Positions 42,891-52,530 of a DNA stretch of 64,000 nt are shown one piece after another; position 1 is the first letter of the stretch, and every line of letters begins with the position of its first letter. This DNA is from Tetradesmus obliquus (lineage: Eukaryota; Chlorophyta; Chlorophyceae; Sphaeropleales; Scenedesmaceae): the NCBI GenBank assembly GCA_030272155.1, contig CP126193.1, forward strand, positions 6,138,001 to 6,202,000. The letters are read 5' to 3'. The notes below the pieces were generated by a model. It was not told where the DNA came from. It saw nothing but the letters and a program-made list of their open reading frames with translations, and ran no database searches. The translations under genes were made by a program, and so were the position numbers.

Positions 42891-44073
42891 TTAGTGCATA
42901 CTTTGTGTGTGCATGACAGTGAAGCCACCCGCACGGCATGCAGCCAACACACGCCTGGGATGGAGCAGCAGCAGCGAGGGCAGCAACACAATGAGCACTG
43001 TTTGACGACTGCTGGATGGCAAAAGCAGCGGCAGGCGCGCAACCAGCACTGACAGCAACACACGCAAACTCAGCAGGGAGTATGATGGGAACGACAGATT
43101 CATGCATAAAGCAAACTACGAATGCGCTACCAACAGTATTTAAGGTGGGAGAGTTACATGTGGGTCTTGCCACCATCTTCAATGGTAATGATGTGCTGCA
43201 GCGCGAGACCTCAAAAACAAGGCTTGCTTGAACTGCAGCAGCTTCCATTGCGCCTGCAAGTGTGTGGCACTCACTTGATTGGCTCAATGGGTGCGCGTGT
43301 GAGACTGATATCATAGCCTGCACAAGCACAGGCACAAAACAACAGCGGACCTAGTCAGGTCAAGCAGAATGCTACTCGCATTCATTCAATAGCGTCTGCA
43401 ATACACCAGGCAACCACTCACAGCAGTGTTTGTTGGCATGCAACAGTTGCAGCGTCACCAGGTGTAACAAATGACAAAGCCGCAGTATCAGCAGCAGCAG
43501 CAGCGCAGGTTGTGATGCCTAAGGTGGGATGTGCACTACAAGTCGCTCTGCAAGCGGCATGTGCTTGTTACATGGGGTGTCAGTAACAAACCAAACAGTG
43601 TCTGGCCCTCACCCATGCAATCAACGTAGCCGCCCTTGCCACAGAAATCCACCTGAAGCACCCACAGCAGCCGCACACGAGTAAGTTGAACTCTAATAAA
43701 TGTTTTGGACAAACTTGGTGCACAGCAGTCTTGCACAGCCAGCGCCGCACGCTGCTGCAAGCAAGGCTGCTGCTGCAGCCGCTACATGTGCAGCTGCTTG
43801 TCACATTCTGCCATAGTCCAACAAGGGCAGGCCACATTACACATTACGCCAGACCGTATGCGAGTGGCGCTGAGGCAGCAGCACTGCGGCGCAAGTGCTG
43901 CAAAGACACAGCGCTGCCACAGCTGCGCTCTAACACTGCGTGCGCAATGCTGCGTGCACATGAGACGATGAGCTGCTTATGCTGTATACCTGCATGTCAA
44001 TGACGATCAGGGCTGTGTTCTCGGGGCGCAGGTCTCCATCAAAGGGCCAAGCATAGGGTTTGGAGCCCTCCAT
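37413..44073 (-). CDS. Protein with two tandem isochorismatase-like cysteine hydrolase domains
   Basis: Each half resembles ureidoacrylate/biuret-type amidohydrolases (RutB-like), which cleave ureide or amide bonds with an Asp-Lys-Cys triad. Exons: 44073-43990, 43652-43613, 43317-43275, 42510-42395, 42179-42103, 41871-41805, 41594-41528, 41251-41190, 40769-40372, 39672-39442, 38055-37956, 37615-37413; 495 residues in phase. Domain 1 (~1-225): IVIDMQVDF (Asp26), [11 protein letters not shown] (Lys133), [20 protein letters not shown] (Cys166), [13 protein letters not shown]. Domain 2 (~275-495): [10 protein letters not shown] (Asp295), [15 protein letters not shown] (Lys402), [20 protein letters not shown] (Cys435). 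Both triads look intact. A (PASV)n linker joins them; one exon (40769-40372) spans the end of domain 1, linker and start of domain 2, so the fusion is not a model artefact. Exact substrate is not readable from sequence. Many exon-edge copies occupy its introns. Confidence 0.9.
37628..37656. repeat. GGCA tetranucleotide run
   Basis: About seven GGCA units just upstream of the last exon's acceptor in the double-hydrolase gene. A similar GGCA-rich stretch lies at 39660-39720. Confidence 0.9.
37809..37865 (-). repeat. Copy of double-hydrolase exon 11 3' edge
   Basis: It repeats the exon 11 end ([13 protein letters not shown] block) with a GTGCGG donor, about 145 bases downstream in intron 11. 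Confidence 0.85.
38205..38543. repeat. 77-bp minisatellite grading into a long ATTC tetranucleotide array
   Basis: Three units built around CTTGCGCGGGTGT and AACACACCACGCATAGCT lie at about 38212, 38264 and 38341. The first has no tetranucleotide tail, the second about six CATT units, the third about 33 (38396-38528), followed by four CAGT units. Located in intron 10 of the double-hydrolase gene. Confidence 0.95.
38860..39400 (-). repeat. Three copies of double-hydrolase exon 10 3' edge
   Basis: Copies at about 39295-39392, 39080-39175 and 38866-38970 repeat ~100 bases of the exon 10 end ([19 protein letters not shown] block) with its donor. CTG/CAG runs separate them. The most distant copy is the most diverged. 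Confidence 0.9.
39786..40205 (-). repeat. Copies of exon 10 5' edge and exon 9 3' edge
   Basis: The part near 39815-39935 repeats the exon 10 start ([21 protein letters not shown] block) with its acceptor. The part near 40125-40205 is a degraded copy of the exon 9 end ([15 protein letters not shown] block). Both lie in intron 9 between the true exons. Confidence 0.82.
40513..40585 (-). repeat. 12-bp coding tandem repeat, the interdomain linker
   Basis: Five to six 12-bp units encode a PASV/PASL repeat between the two hydrolase domains. The unit length is a multiple of three, so copy-number change would keep frame. Confidence 0.92.
40925..41075. repeat. Three 54-55 bp direct repeats in intron 8
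   Basis: Each unit contains ATCAACATGCGTGCTGCC followed by AGCGCACATGCTAGCAGTGT. Spacing is 54-55 bp with small differences at the 3' ends. Not exon-derived as far as I can see. Confidence 0.92.
42480..42962 (-). repeat. Five-unit array copying the exon 4 acceptor edge with variable CAG runs
   Basis: The true exon 4 start is at 42510. Copies of its acceptor plus ~47 exon bases ([16 protein letters not shown] block) lie near 42630, 42738, 42839 and 42956. Each unit also carries a CAG run of different length (on the plus strand) and a short constant tail. The array sits in intron 3. Confidence 0.93.
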
Positions 44074-44900
44074 GGTGTGCTGACAGCGCTGCTGCTTCCC
44101 TTTTCTCAACTGTAATTGAAGGCAACCAGTGCTGGCGTGGCTGCTGAAAGAAGAGCTGAAAACCTGCGGTAAAAGCAGCAGCGGAAGCAGAAGCAACAGC
44201 AGAAGGCACAGATGATGATGTTACCCTGGCTCGCGAGCTGCAAGAGGCGGAATGGAAGCAAAGCGCTGAACGCAGTGTTCATACACTGCTGCTGCTCCTG
44301 CCACCACTGCCCACTGCTGCCACTGCTGCTGTTGCCGGTGCAACTGGTCCCCACGCTGTCAAGTGTGATTTAACACTTTGAATTCTGTGCGAAATGGCTC
44401 TGGAAGCACAAGGTGCGGCGAAGTAGCACCCCACAGCAGGTGAGCGGCAGGTGAACTTCTCTGTAGCCACCGGCCGTTTGCACGTGCGTTATTTGCATAT
44501 AAAACTAGTGGGTATTTAACATGCCGATTGCAGTGAGCTAATGCCTCACCAAGCGCGCTGGTGCACAGTTCGAGGCCTTGCGGTGTCACTTGTCTGCGAT
44601 GCCGTGTACTTGTTCGCTGTTTAGGCTCATAGAAGACGAAATACAGGGCTTGGTTGTCGAATCAAGGCGCCTTTGGCTAGAACTTGGACTAGGGCTTTCA
44701 CCTTGGCGATGTTAGAGCCCGTTAGGGCTTTGCCTCGGCCAGCATTGTGCACATCCTGATAACGCTGAGAAGAGTTTTCTGCCGTCTGTTTCGTTGGCCA
44801 TCTGTTCAAGCGCAGGCTGAGAAGCAGGGTAGCACCAGCAGTGCCAAAACACCCCTACTCTAATTTGCGATCGCTCTGCACGTGGAGTCGCTCTCAATAA
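44074..44900. promoter_or_regulatory. Divergent promoter region between double hydrolase and purine permease
   Basis: About 830 bases lie between the hydrolase ATG (minus) and the proposed permease ATG (plus). A plus-strand ATATAAA motif at about 44497 is the only core-like element I see. A CTG-rich patch is at 44286-44335. Shared regulation is inferred from head-to-head layout. Confidence 0.4.
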
Positions 44901-45822
44901 ATGGGTAAGTTGATGAGGCGTTTCAGTGTGCAGCTGATGCAAGGCCTCGAGCTCCATCTGCAGTTCGACGTGCTCACATGGCCTGAAAGTACAGGGTCAC
45001 GTGGGCCAGTACGCTTGCCCGGCGCTTCAATCACATCGATCTATCCAACAAACAGATACTGTGGCACTCGGACAGGCCATCAAGCCGCTCCTGAAATCTC
45101 TTGCAGTGTGAACTCAGCGAGGCATGCCACTCGAACTCGCAAGAGGGCACAGCAGCGCATTCATCATTAGCTGCATTCACACAATACTGTCGTGCAGAGC
45201 TCAGTGCATGCTGGCGTACGGCCAGTGATTCGGCATCGACCACTCCTGCTCCCACACTGACGTGTGCCTGCTGTTCTGCACCCCTGCTGCTGCCCTGCTG
45301 TCCCTGCCTGCTTGCACATTGCTCCTGCTGCAGATGCAAAGGACGCCATGATGGGCCCAGAAGGCAGTAAGCCTTCCATCAGCAAGGTGCGGGGGCCTCC
45401 CCCAAGCAACCCAGTGGCCCGCTTTGGCGAGCGGGTGTTCAAGGTGCACAGCAGGGGGTCCACATGGATGGCTGAGATCAGGTGAGAGCAGCAGCTGGCA
45501 TGGCATGGCAGCAGGGTGGGCTTCGTCTGAACTCGCAAGCCTCCACAGGCGGCTTGTGAGACGTGCTATTCCTCACCTTGCACTGCTATGAGGAGCAAGA
45601 GCGTGCCGGGACAGAACGAATAGCCGAGGTTTGCCAGGCATGTGCGCAGTGCATGCAACAGGAGTGCGCAATCACCAGCAGCCTGATACAAACATTGTAG
45701 CAACTCGCATGGCGCTGGTGACAGTTGTCTTCATCGTGCCTGCTGCTGCTTTGCTCTGGGTGCCTCCTGCTGTTGCCGTCCTCTACTGCCAACCCGTGCT
45801 GCTGTTGTTGCTGCTGCTGCTG

Positions 45823-45869
<47 letters not shown>

Positions 45870-48233
45870 GCTGGCTGCGTGCTGTTCATGACGTCAGCAT
45901 ACATCCTGTTCCTCAACCCTCTGGTGAGCGCCACAGCTGCGACCACTTCCATCTGCTTCACATGCTAAAAATATCTGAAAACTCCATGTTAACAGCTGCT
46001 GTGGCACAACAAAGTGTCTCCCGGCAGCACGTGTGCTGGCACGCGGTGTGCTGCTGTGGCTGCTGCACGACACTTTCAGCGGACGTGTTCAAGTTGTGGC
46101 ATGCGGCTTGTGTACAGAGCTTACAGGTGGTACTTGTGCATGCACTCCTGCTGACTCATGTGCGGCCGCTGGCACAGCGACGTGGTGTGAACGTCATTTG
46201 CATCTATGTTTAGCATATTACACATCCACATTTGCGTGCTCGCATGCGCCTGGCGCTGCAGATCCTGTCTGGCGCTAGCAACGGCTTCAACACCGGCATG
46301 CCCAAGCAGGACATTGTGCTGGCAACAGCAGTGGCCACGGCAGTAGCCACGGCAACCATGGGTAAGTGGGTGAGGGAGGAAGGGGGTTACCCGCACTGCA
46401 TAGCAGGCCGCGAACTGCTGCACAGCATGCACTGCCACACCAACACCAACAGGTCCGCAATGTGTGTCTCACTAGTAGACAGGTGACCCATTAGCCATAG
46501 CAATAACACCAGTGGACACATGATCTGTGATGCTGCCGCCGCCGCCGCTACTGCTGCTGTTTCCTGCAGGCATGGTGGCCAACTATCCATGGGTGAGTAC
46601 TACCAGCAGGACACCACATCGACAACAGTATGCAGCTGGATTTGGAGGATAGCGACAGCTTGAACCTCTGCTGCTGCAGCCAGTCACCGTGCCAGACACA
46701 CGCACATTTGTGCCACCGGGCTCCTTATACAACAGCCAGCCAAGGATTGTCGACAGACAAGCAGGACACATGTTTCTGCGTATGCTAATGTCATTGCAGC
46801 AGCAGCTACGTAGCTGCGCAATCGTATACGACAGGAGCAGGCATGCAAGCACATCACAACACTCATCGCTTTTACTCCCTGCTGCTCTGTCACTTGGTCA
46901 ACATCTGGTCAAACATTGGTCAAACTTGGTCAAACATGACGCTGTCCTGCAGGTTGTCAGCACGCAGCTGGGCACCAACTCCTTCTTCGTCAATAACGTG
47001 CTCGGCGTGGAGAAGTGTGGGCACCACGCCACAATGCAAGGCCCTGACAAAGCGTGCATGGGTGTGCCGTGCGCCTGCGTTCCTGCAAGCGCAACGAACA
47101 TGACACTGGTGCCAGATGTGACGCTCAGCGGCGCATGTGCAGCAGATACGGCCAACATGTGCATGGGCACCAGGATTCCCTTTGAGCAGGGGCTGGCGTG
47201 TACCTTCTTGGAAGGACTTGTGTTCATCCTCATCTGTGTAACAGGTGCGCTGGAGTTATGTACAGCCATGTATGTCTTACCACTGCTGCTGGGAATGTGC
47301 TTGAGCCTCTCAATAGCTGCCGAGTGGCGTCCCTACCTTTGTTGGGGTGGATTTGAATAAGTTAAAGCTTGAGCGTCACAAACGCAGGTGTCACAGCAAG
47401 ACAGCCACGGCGACTGCCAATGCCAACAGCTGCTGCTGCGGTGCTGCCCTGCAGGCCTGCGTGCGGTCATTATCCGCATGTTCCCCAAGTCTGTGCTGAT
47501 GGCGGGGGCGGCAGGCATTGGCGTGTTCATCGCCTTTGTGGGCATGAAGGTGCGCGGGCGGTTCAGTAGGCTGTCATGCTCTTTGCCTGCTTCGGCTGCG
47601 TTACAAGCGGTTGTTAGTTTGTTTCCCACCTGCCCCACACAATGGCTGCAACGCTGGTGCAACGCTTGATGTGGAAACCCATGCCTGCAGCCAAGCATTT
47701 GGGCGTATAGATTTGTCCTTGTACAAGTGTATTTTGGCTGCGGCAGTTTGTTGGTGGCTGCAGTCGCACAATGCAAGTTTACCTCTGCTTCCTTCATGGA
47801 TGTCTACCACTGCCCCGTCAACTAGATATGTTGTGTGCCGGCAAATGTATGCCGTATTGTGCCAATCCATGTTTGGCTGCACCCTATGCTGCTGTTGTCC
47901 TGTGATGTGTTGCAGGATTCTGGGTTCATCGCTGCCGCGCCCTTCCCAACGCTCGTGGGCCTCAACACAGAGTGGCCGTACAAGCACGGTGAGCACAAAG
48001 CAGCATGGTTTGGCTGTGCTGCATGGCCGGGAATGCATCCAAGCCCTGTGTAGAAGCTGTTATGTCAGCTAAAAACTGTGCTGCCAGACAATATTGTTAT
48101 TATTACAATAAAAGCCGGCGCCCGTGGCTCATTGCCGTTGCGGCTGCCATTGCCGCCCCTGCCGTGATCACCACCACTGCCGCCGCCGCTGCTGCTGCTG
48201 CTGCTGCCGATGCTGCTGCTGCTGCTGCTGCCG

Positions 48234-48274
<41 letters not shown>

Positions 48275-51200
48275 TGCAGGCGGATGGGGAGCTAATGACT
48301 ACCACAGCTGCATCGGCTTCAACTCCTGCACCATGTACTTTGACGGGCCACCTTACAGCGTGGTGTGCCCCTGGCTGGCGGTGGCAGGCCTGCTGGTCAC
48401 ATGTGAGCTGCCAGCTGATTCTCTATGTTGTACATTTGTGTTTCCTTCCTCAAGAGCCTTGCATCGTGGCGGTGGCAGGCCTGCTGGTCACATGTGAGCT
48501 GCCAGCTGATTCTCTGTGTAGCACACTTATGTTCCCTTCCCAAAGAGCCTCGCATTGAGGCTGTGGTGGGCCTGCTGGTCACATGTGAGTGTCAGCTGCT
48601 CTGTGGTCACAAATGTGGCATGCTGTGTGGTAGGCCTGCTGTGTGGACTGTCAGCTGCTGTGGTGGGCCCCTGGCTGGTTGTGGCGGGCATGCTGGTTTA
48701 CACATGTGGCCTGCTGTGTGGTCACATGTGTTGTGTGCCCCTGGCTGGCGGTGGCAGGCCTGCTGGTCACATGTGAGTGTCAGCTGTTATGGCAGCCTGC
48801 AGCGCAGATATGCTGTTCTTTTTGGCGCAAATGCGATAGGACAGGATTGGGTTAGGGGTGTACTGTGGAGTCTTGCAGCACATGCGTGGCTGCAGTGGGC
48901 ATGCTGGCATATGCTGGCCTCTGGAGTGCATCGACAATGTAGTCATCCCTCTTTGCCTGCTGCTGCTGTTTTGCAGGCGTGCTGCTGGTGTGGAACGTGA
49001 ACGGTGCGTTCATCATCGGCATCTTCTTCACCATGTTTGCCAGCTGGGCCAAGTTCCCCCAGAAGATGTCTGAGGGAGGCCTGGTGCCCGACAAGGTGAC
49101 AGTAACTTTAGTTCATGGGCTGTCTGTCGTGGATTACCGATGCACTGTTGCTGCACAATGTGCGTAGTCACAGGTTGAGGTGCAGATGCACGCCAGCAGC
49201 GCTGCGGTCAGTACGTGTGCTCAGAGCTGCAGCATGAATCATACAGCTGACGACCATGTTGAAGCACCAGGTGGGCAGCTGCTTGGTACTGGCAGACCCA
49301 TGTGCTGCAAGCATCAAGCCTTCAGCAGACGCATCCAGGTGAATGATGTACGGCAGCGGGCGCGTTTGGCGCAAAGCAGTGACTGAGGCATTTGACCAGG
49401 TACTGACGAGAAGGAGGTGTGTGCATGTGCAGGTTGTGGATGTGGCGCGCTTCACCAAGCGATTGCATCTGCAGCAAGCGGCAGAGCTGCTGAAACATGG
49501 CATGAACGGAATGCCGCTGCTTTGCCGCCATGCAGGTTGTGGATGTTGCTCGCTTCACCAAGACCGCTGGTGCTCTGGACTTTAACTGGGGAGCCAACAC
49601 AGGTGTGTGCAGCTGCGCAGGCATGCGTGACAAGTGTGTGCTGAGCAGCGCAGGCAGTCCTGGCCAGGTGCATCTCTCTGGGTCGAGGCTGCAGTCAGCG
49701 GCTCTTGGCTGCTCAACAAATGAAACTGTTGAAACGATCAACAATTGCATGATCGTAAGCTGCCAAACACATGCCGTGTCTCGCAGGGGAGCTGATTGGC
49801 GCGCTGATGATGTTCCTGTACCTAGACCTGGTGGGCAGCAGGTGAGCGGCAGGGGCAGTGTGACATGGCGCCTGCTGAACCTCCAGCTGTCAGCCATGGT
49901 GGTTTTACCGTCCATGATGTTGACAACTGTCTTGCTTGCCAGCAGCCCAGCAGCGGCTGGAAGGACGTGCGCAATGTGCCCCTGCTTTCCCCCTGGCAGC
50001 ACAGCCTGAGCTACCCCTGCTCCCTGCCGTGTAGCCATGCCTGCTTCTGGCTGCAGCAGCTTCTGTGTTTTGCTACCTAAGTATATCTGCCCGTTCTGTG
50101 CTCCTGATCACCTGCTGCCCCGCAGCATCACCTTTGTGAGCCTGGGACAGATGGCCGGCGTGCTCAACAAAAAAGGAGACATGCCGCGCAGCAACATCGC
50201 CTTCCTGGCAGATGCCTTCGGCACTACGCTGGGAGGCCTGCTAGGATCGTCTGCGCTGACCACGTATGTGGAGAGTGCTTCGGCAATGCGTGAGGGCGGC
50301 AGGACGGGCTTCACTGCGGTGGTGTGCTCGCTGTTCTTCCTGGCGAGCATCGCGCTGTGGTGAGTGATGATCTCTGCTGCTGCTGCTGCTGCTGCTGCTG
50401 CTTACCTGGTGTCGGGCACGGTGCTTTAGTAATTTGCAGCTTCAGCCACTTCTGAACGCCGCCTTAAGCCAAAATCGGCTGTGTTTGCTGCTGTCACTGT
50501 TCATCTGTGATGCCTCATCACCTCCTGAGCAGGCTTGCCCCCGCTGTCAGACACAAAATAAACATAACATAATATAACATAACAGTCGCTTCACACCCCT
50601 GCAGGCCGTTGTTCAGCTCCATCCCTTCAATCGCCACCGGCCCCATCCTGTGCCTCATTGGTGCAGTCATCTTTTTGGAGTCCAGAAAAAGCATAGGTAG
50701 ATAAACCTGCCATATCATTACATCAAAGCTACCTGTTATTCACTGTTGGTGCAGGCCGCTGTTCAGCTCCATCCCCTCCATTGCCACCGGCCCCATCCTG
50801 TGCTTGATTGGTGCAGTCATCTTTTTGGAGTCCATACACGACATCACTTGGTCGGACATGACAGATGCAGTGCCCGCATTCACCACCATCATGGCCATGC
50901 CCTTCACGCACAACATTGCATACGGTGAGTACAGCTGTATTGGTAACTTGTAACTAGGGGACTTGATGGTGTTGAGTGCATGTGGTGCCTGCATTCACCA
51001 GCATCATGGCTATGCCCTTCACACACAACATCGCATACGGTGAGATGCAGCTGTTTATTATATCTGTCTGTTTTCGTCGAATTTGCCTGCGGGGCGTGCA
51101 TTTGCTATTCTTTGAGGTAACACCGGCAGTGGATGGCAACGTCTACAACGCGCTAGGAAATCACAGGCACCGCCAGCAAGCAGACATGTGACTTTCAAAT

Positions 51201-52530
51201 ATATGTGTGCTTTCTGCCAGCCCCAGCACCCGCAATGGTCTGTGTAGCCTGCAGCCCGAAGTCGAGTCACCGCAGCTGTAGGTGGCTGCTGCTGCCTGTC
51301 TTTTGCTGACGTGCCGCTGCATGCGTGCTGCTGCTGCTGCCGTGCAGGTGTGATTGCCGGCCTCATCATGCATGTCTTTGTCAAGTTCTGCACCTTCAAG
51401 CTGTTCCCCTTCCAGCGCAACTGGCCAGGTGCGAGGCGCAGGCTGTGCGGCTGTGTTTCAGGCCGTACGCATATTCAAATGTTGCCAGCAAAATGCACAA
51501 GTCTGAAGCTTTCTCTAGATGGTGCAGCCAGGCCAGCACGCAGGCAGGCAGAGCTGAAACTGTACACATGCTGTACACATGCCGCCTTTCAGGCACCACA
51601 GCCTTGCATCAGCTGAGCAATGCTGTAGTGCTGCTCGTTGCGGCATCAGCAGCTCAGCCGTGCTGCGCCCTGGTGGTTTATCTGCTTTCTGACATGTATG
51701 GCAGCTGGTCACCCTCTTGGCAACAGACCGATTCACGGTTTACCGCTGCTGCTGCTGCTGCTGCCGCCGCAGGTGTTGGCGTGTACTCGCGCTGGAGCTC
51801 CTATCAGCCCATGTTCACCAGTATCCCAGGTGGGTAGCGGGTGTGGTGGTAGCGACGGGGAGGAGGGGGGCTGCTGCATGCGTATGCATGCTTGTGCAGG
51901 TTCATGTGTATCCGTATGCATGTGTGTATGTGTATTTGTGTGTGCATGTGCTGCCTGTGCAACGCAGGGCACCAAGCATGAATGTTAGGCCTCGCATGCA
52001 GAGCATGCATCTTGCTATAGCAATAGCAAGATATAGCACAGCTAGCTAGCTGTGCTGGGGCAGCAAGCTGCAGCTGCTGCTGCTGCTGCACAGCAGCACA
52101 TGTGACAGCTGCTCCACTGCCAGCTAACTCATCGTTACAGCACAGCCAGCTTAGCTGCATTACACGCATCTGCATGTTAGGACAAGCTGCTGCAGCTGCA
52201 GCTCACCAAAACCTGGTGCACCCTTTGTCTTTTCACAACTATCCTTTCTTGAAACAAACGCCTGCAGGCTGGAATGTGGACCCTGTGACCGGTGAGAAGC
52301 TGGCTGAAGTCAGCACAGAGGAGCAGGACCTGTCTCTGGTGACCGCCTACACAGCCCTCAGGAAGCGCAAGCAGGCCGGCCGCAACGTGCCTGGCGCAGC
52401 TGCTGCTGCAGCAGATGATGGCTTTGCCGGCCCTGCAGGAACTGCCAAGGCTGCTGCTGCCACAGCAGGTGCTGCTGTGCCTGGTGATGACTCAGCGCGT
52501 GGCGGCGTGCCAGGCGGCAGCATGGTGTGA
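44901..52530 (+). CDS. AZG1: AzgA/AZG-type adenine-guanine (purine) permease
   Basis: A multi-pass NCS2-family (AzgA subgroup) transporter that imports purine bases by proton symport. Exons: 44901-44904, 45334-45481, 45869-45923, 46262-46361, 46570-46592, 46953-47244, 47455-47549, 47916-47988, 48280-48402, 48977-49095, 49536-49602, 49787-49841, 50126-50359, 50755-50924, 51348-51428, 51773-51829, 52268-52530; 652 residues in phase. Family blocks: PVARFGERVFKV, MTSAYILFLNPL, VLATAVATAVATATMG, LGTNSFFVNNVLG, GAAGIGVFIAFVGM, SNIAFLADAFGTTLGGLLG, SALTTYVESASAMREGGRTG, FTTIMAMPFTHNIAYG. An extra Cys-rich extracellular-type loop (EKCGHHATMQG...) follows the second conserved helix block. The tail is Ala-rich. 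The first exon (ATGG before GTAAGT) is inferred; starting at ATG 45348 is the alternative. Confidence 0.92.
46885..46940 (+). repeat. GGTCAAAC tandem motif in AZG intron 5
   Basis: Four to five imperfect copies of TTGGTCAAAC lie just upstream of the exon 6 acceptor. The same motif is repeated at 42025-42072 in the double-hydrolase gene, and its complement at 58430-58600 in NOP58. Confidence 0.85.
48455..48780 (+). repeat. Copies of AZG exon 9 3' edge
   Basis: At least three clear copies of the exon 9 end (WLAVAGLLVT block with TGTGAG donor) lie near 48466-48500, 48562-48595 and 48735-48778; a scrambled one is near 48655-48725. The copy at 48735 is nearly identical to the real edge at 48372-48402. 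Confidence 0.9.
49430..49470 (+). repeat. Copy of AZG exon 11 5' edge
   Basis: It repeats the TGCAG acceptor and about 28 bases of exon 11 (VVDVARFTK block), about 103 bases before the true exon at 49536. Frame is intact over that span. Confidence 0.88.
50600..51047 (+). repeat. Copies flanking AZG exon 14
   Basis: A copy of the exon 14 start with acceptor lies at 50603-50690 (PLFSSIPSIATGPILCLIG block). A copy of its 3' end with donor lies at 50985-51045 (MAMPFTHNIAYG block). Thus both edges of one exon have been duplicated outward into the two neighbouring introns. Confidence 0.92.
52011..52056. repeat. Two adjacent perfect palindromes in AZG intron 16
   Basis: Positions 52011-52030 form an 8-bp stem with a 4-base loop (CTTGCTAT/ATAGCAAG). 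Positions 52035-52056 are a 22-bp perfect palindrome centred on GCTAGC. Function unknown. Confidence 0.9.

Noticed and set aside
42414..43063. Long open frames on both strands with repeated Ser or Cys/Leu runs
   Set aside because: They are produced by CAG runs within the exon-edge array of the double-hydrolase intron 3.
45725..46213. Plus-strand frame rich in Cys/Leu around the AZG CTG run
   Set aside because: It is a wrong-frame reading of the CTG run and AZG exon 3; the family-conserved frame is different.
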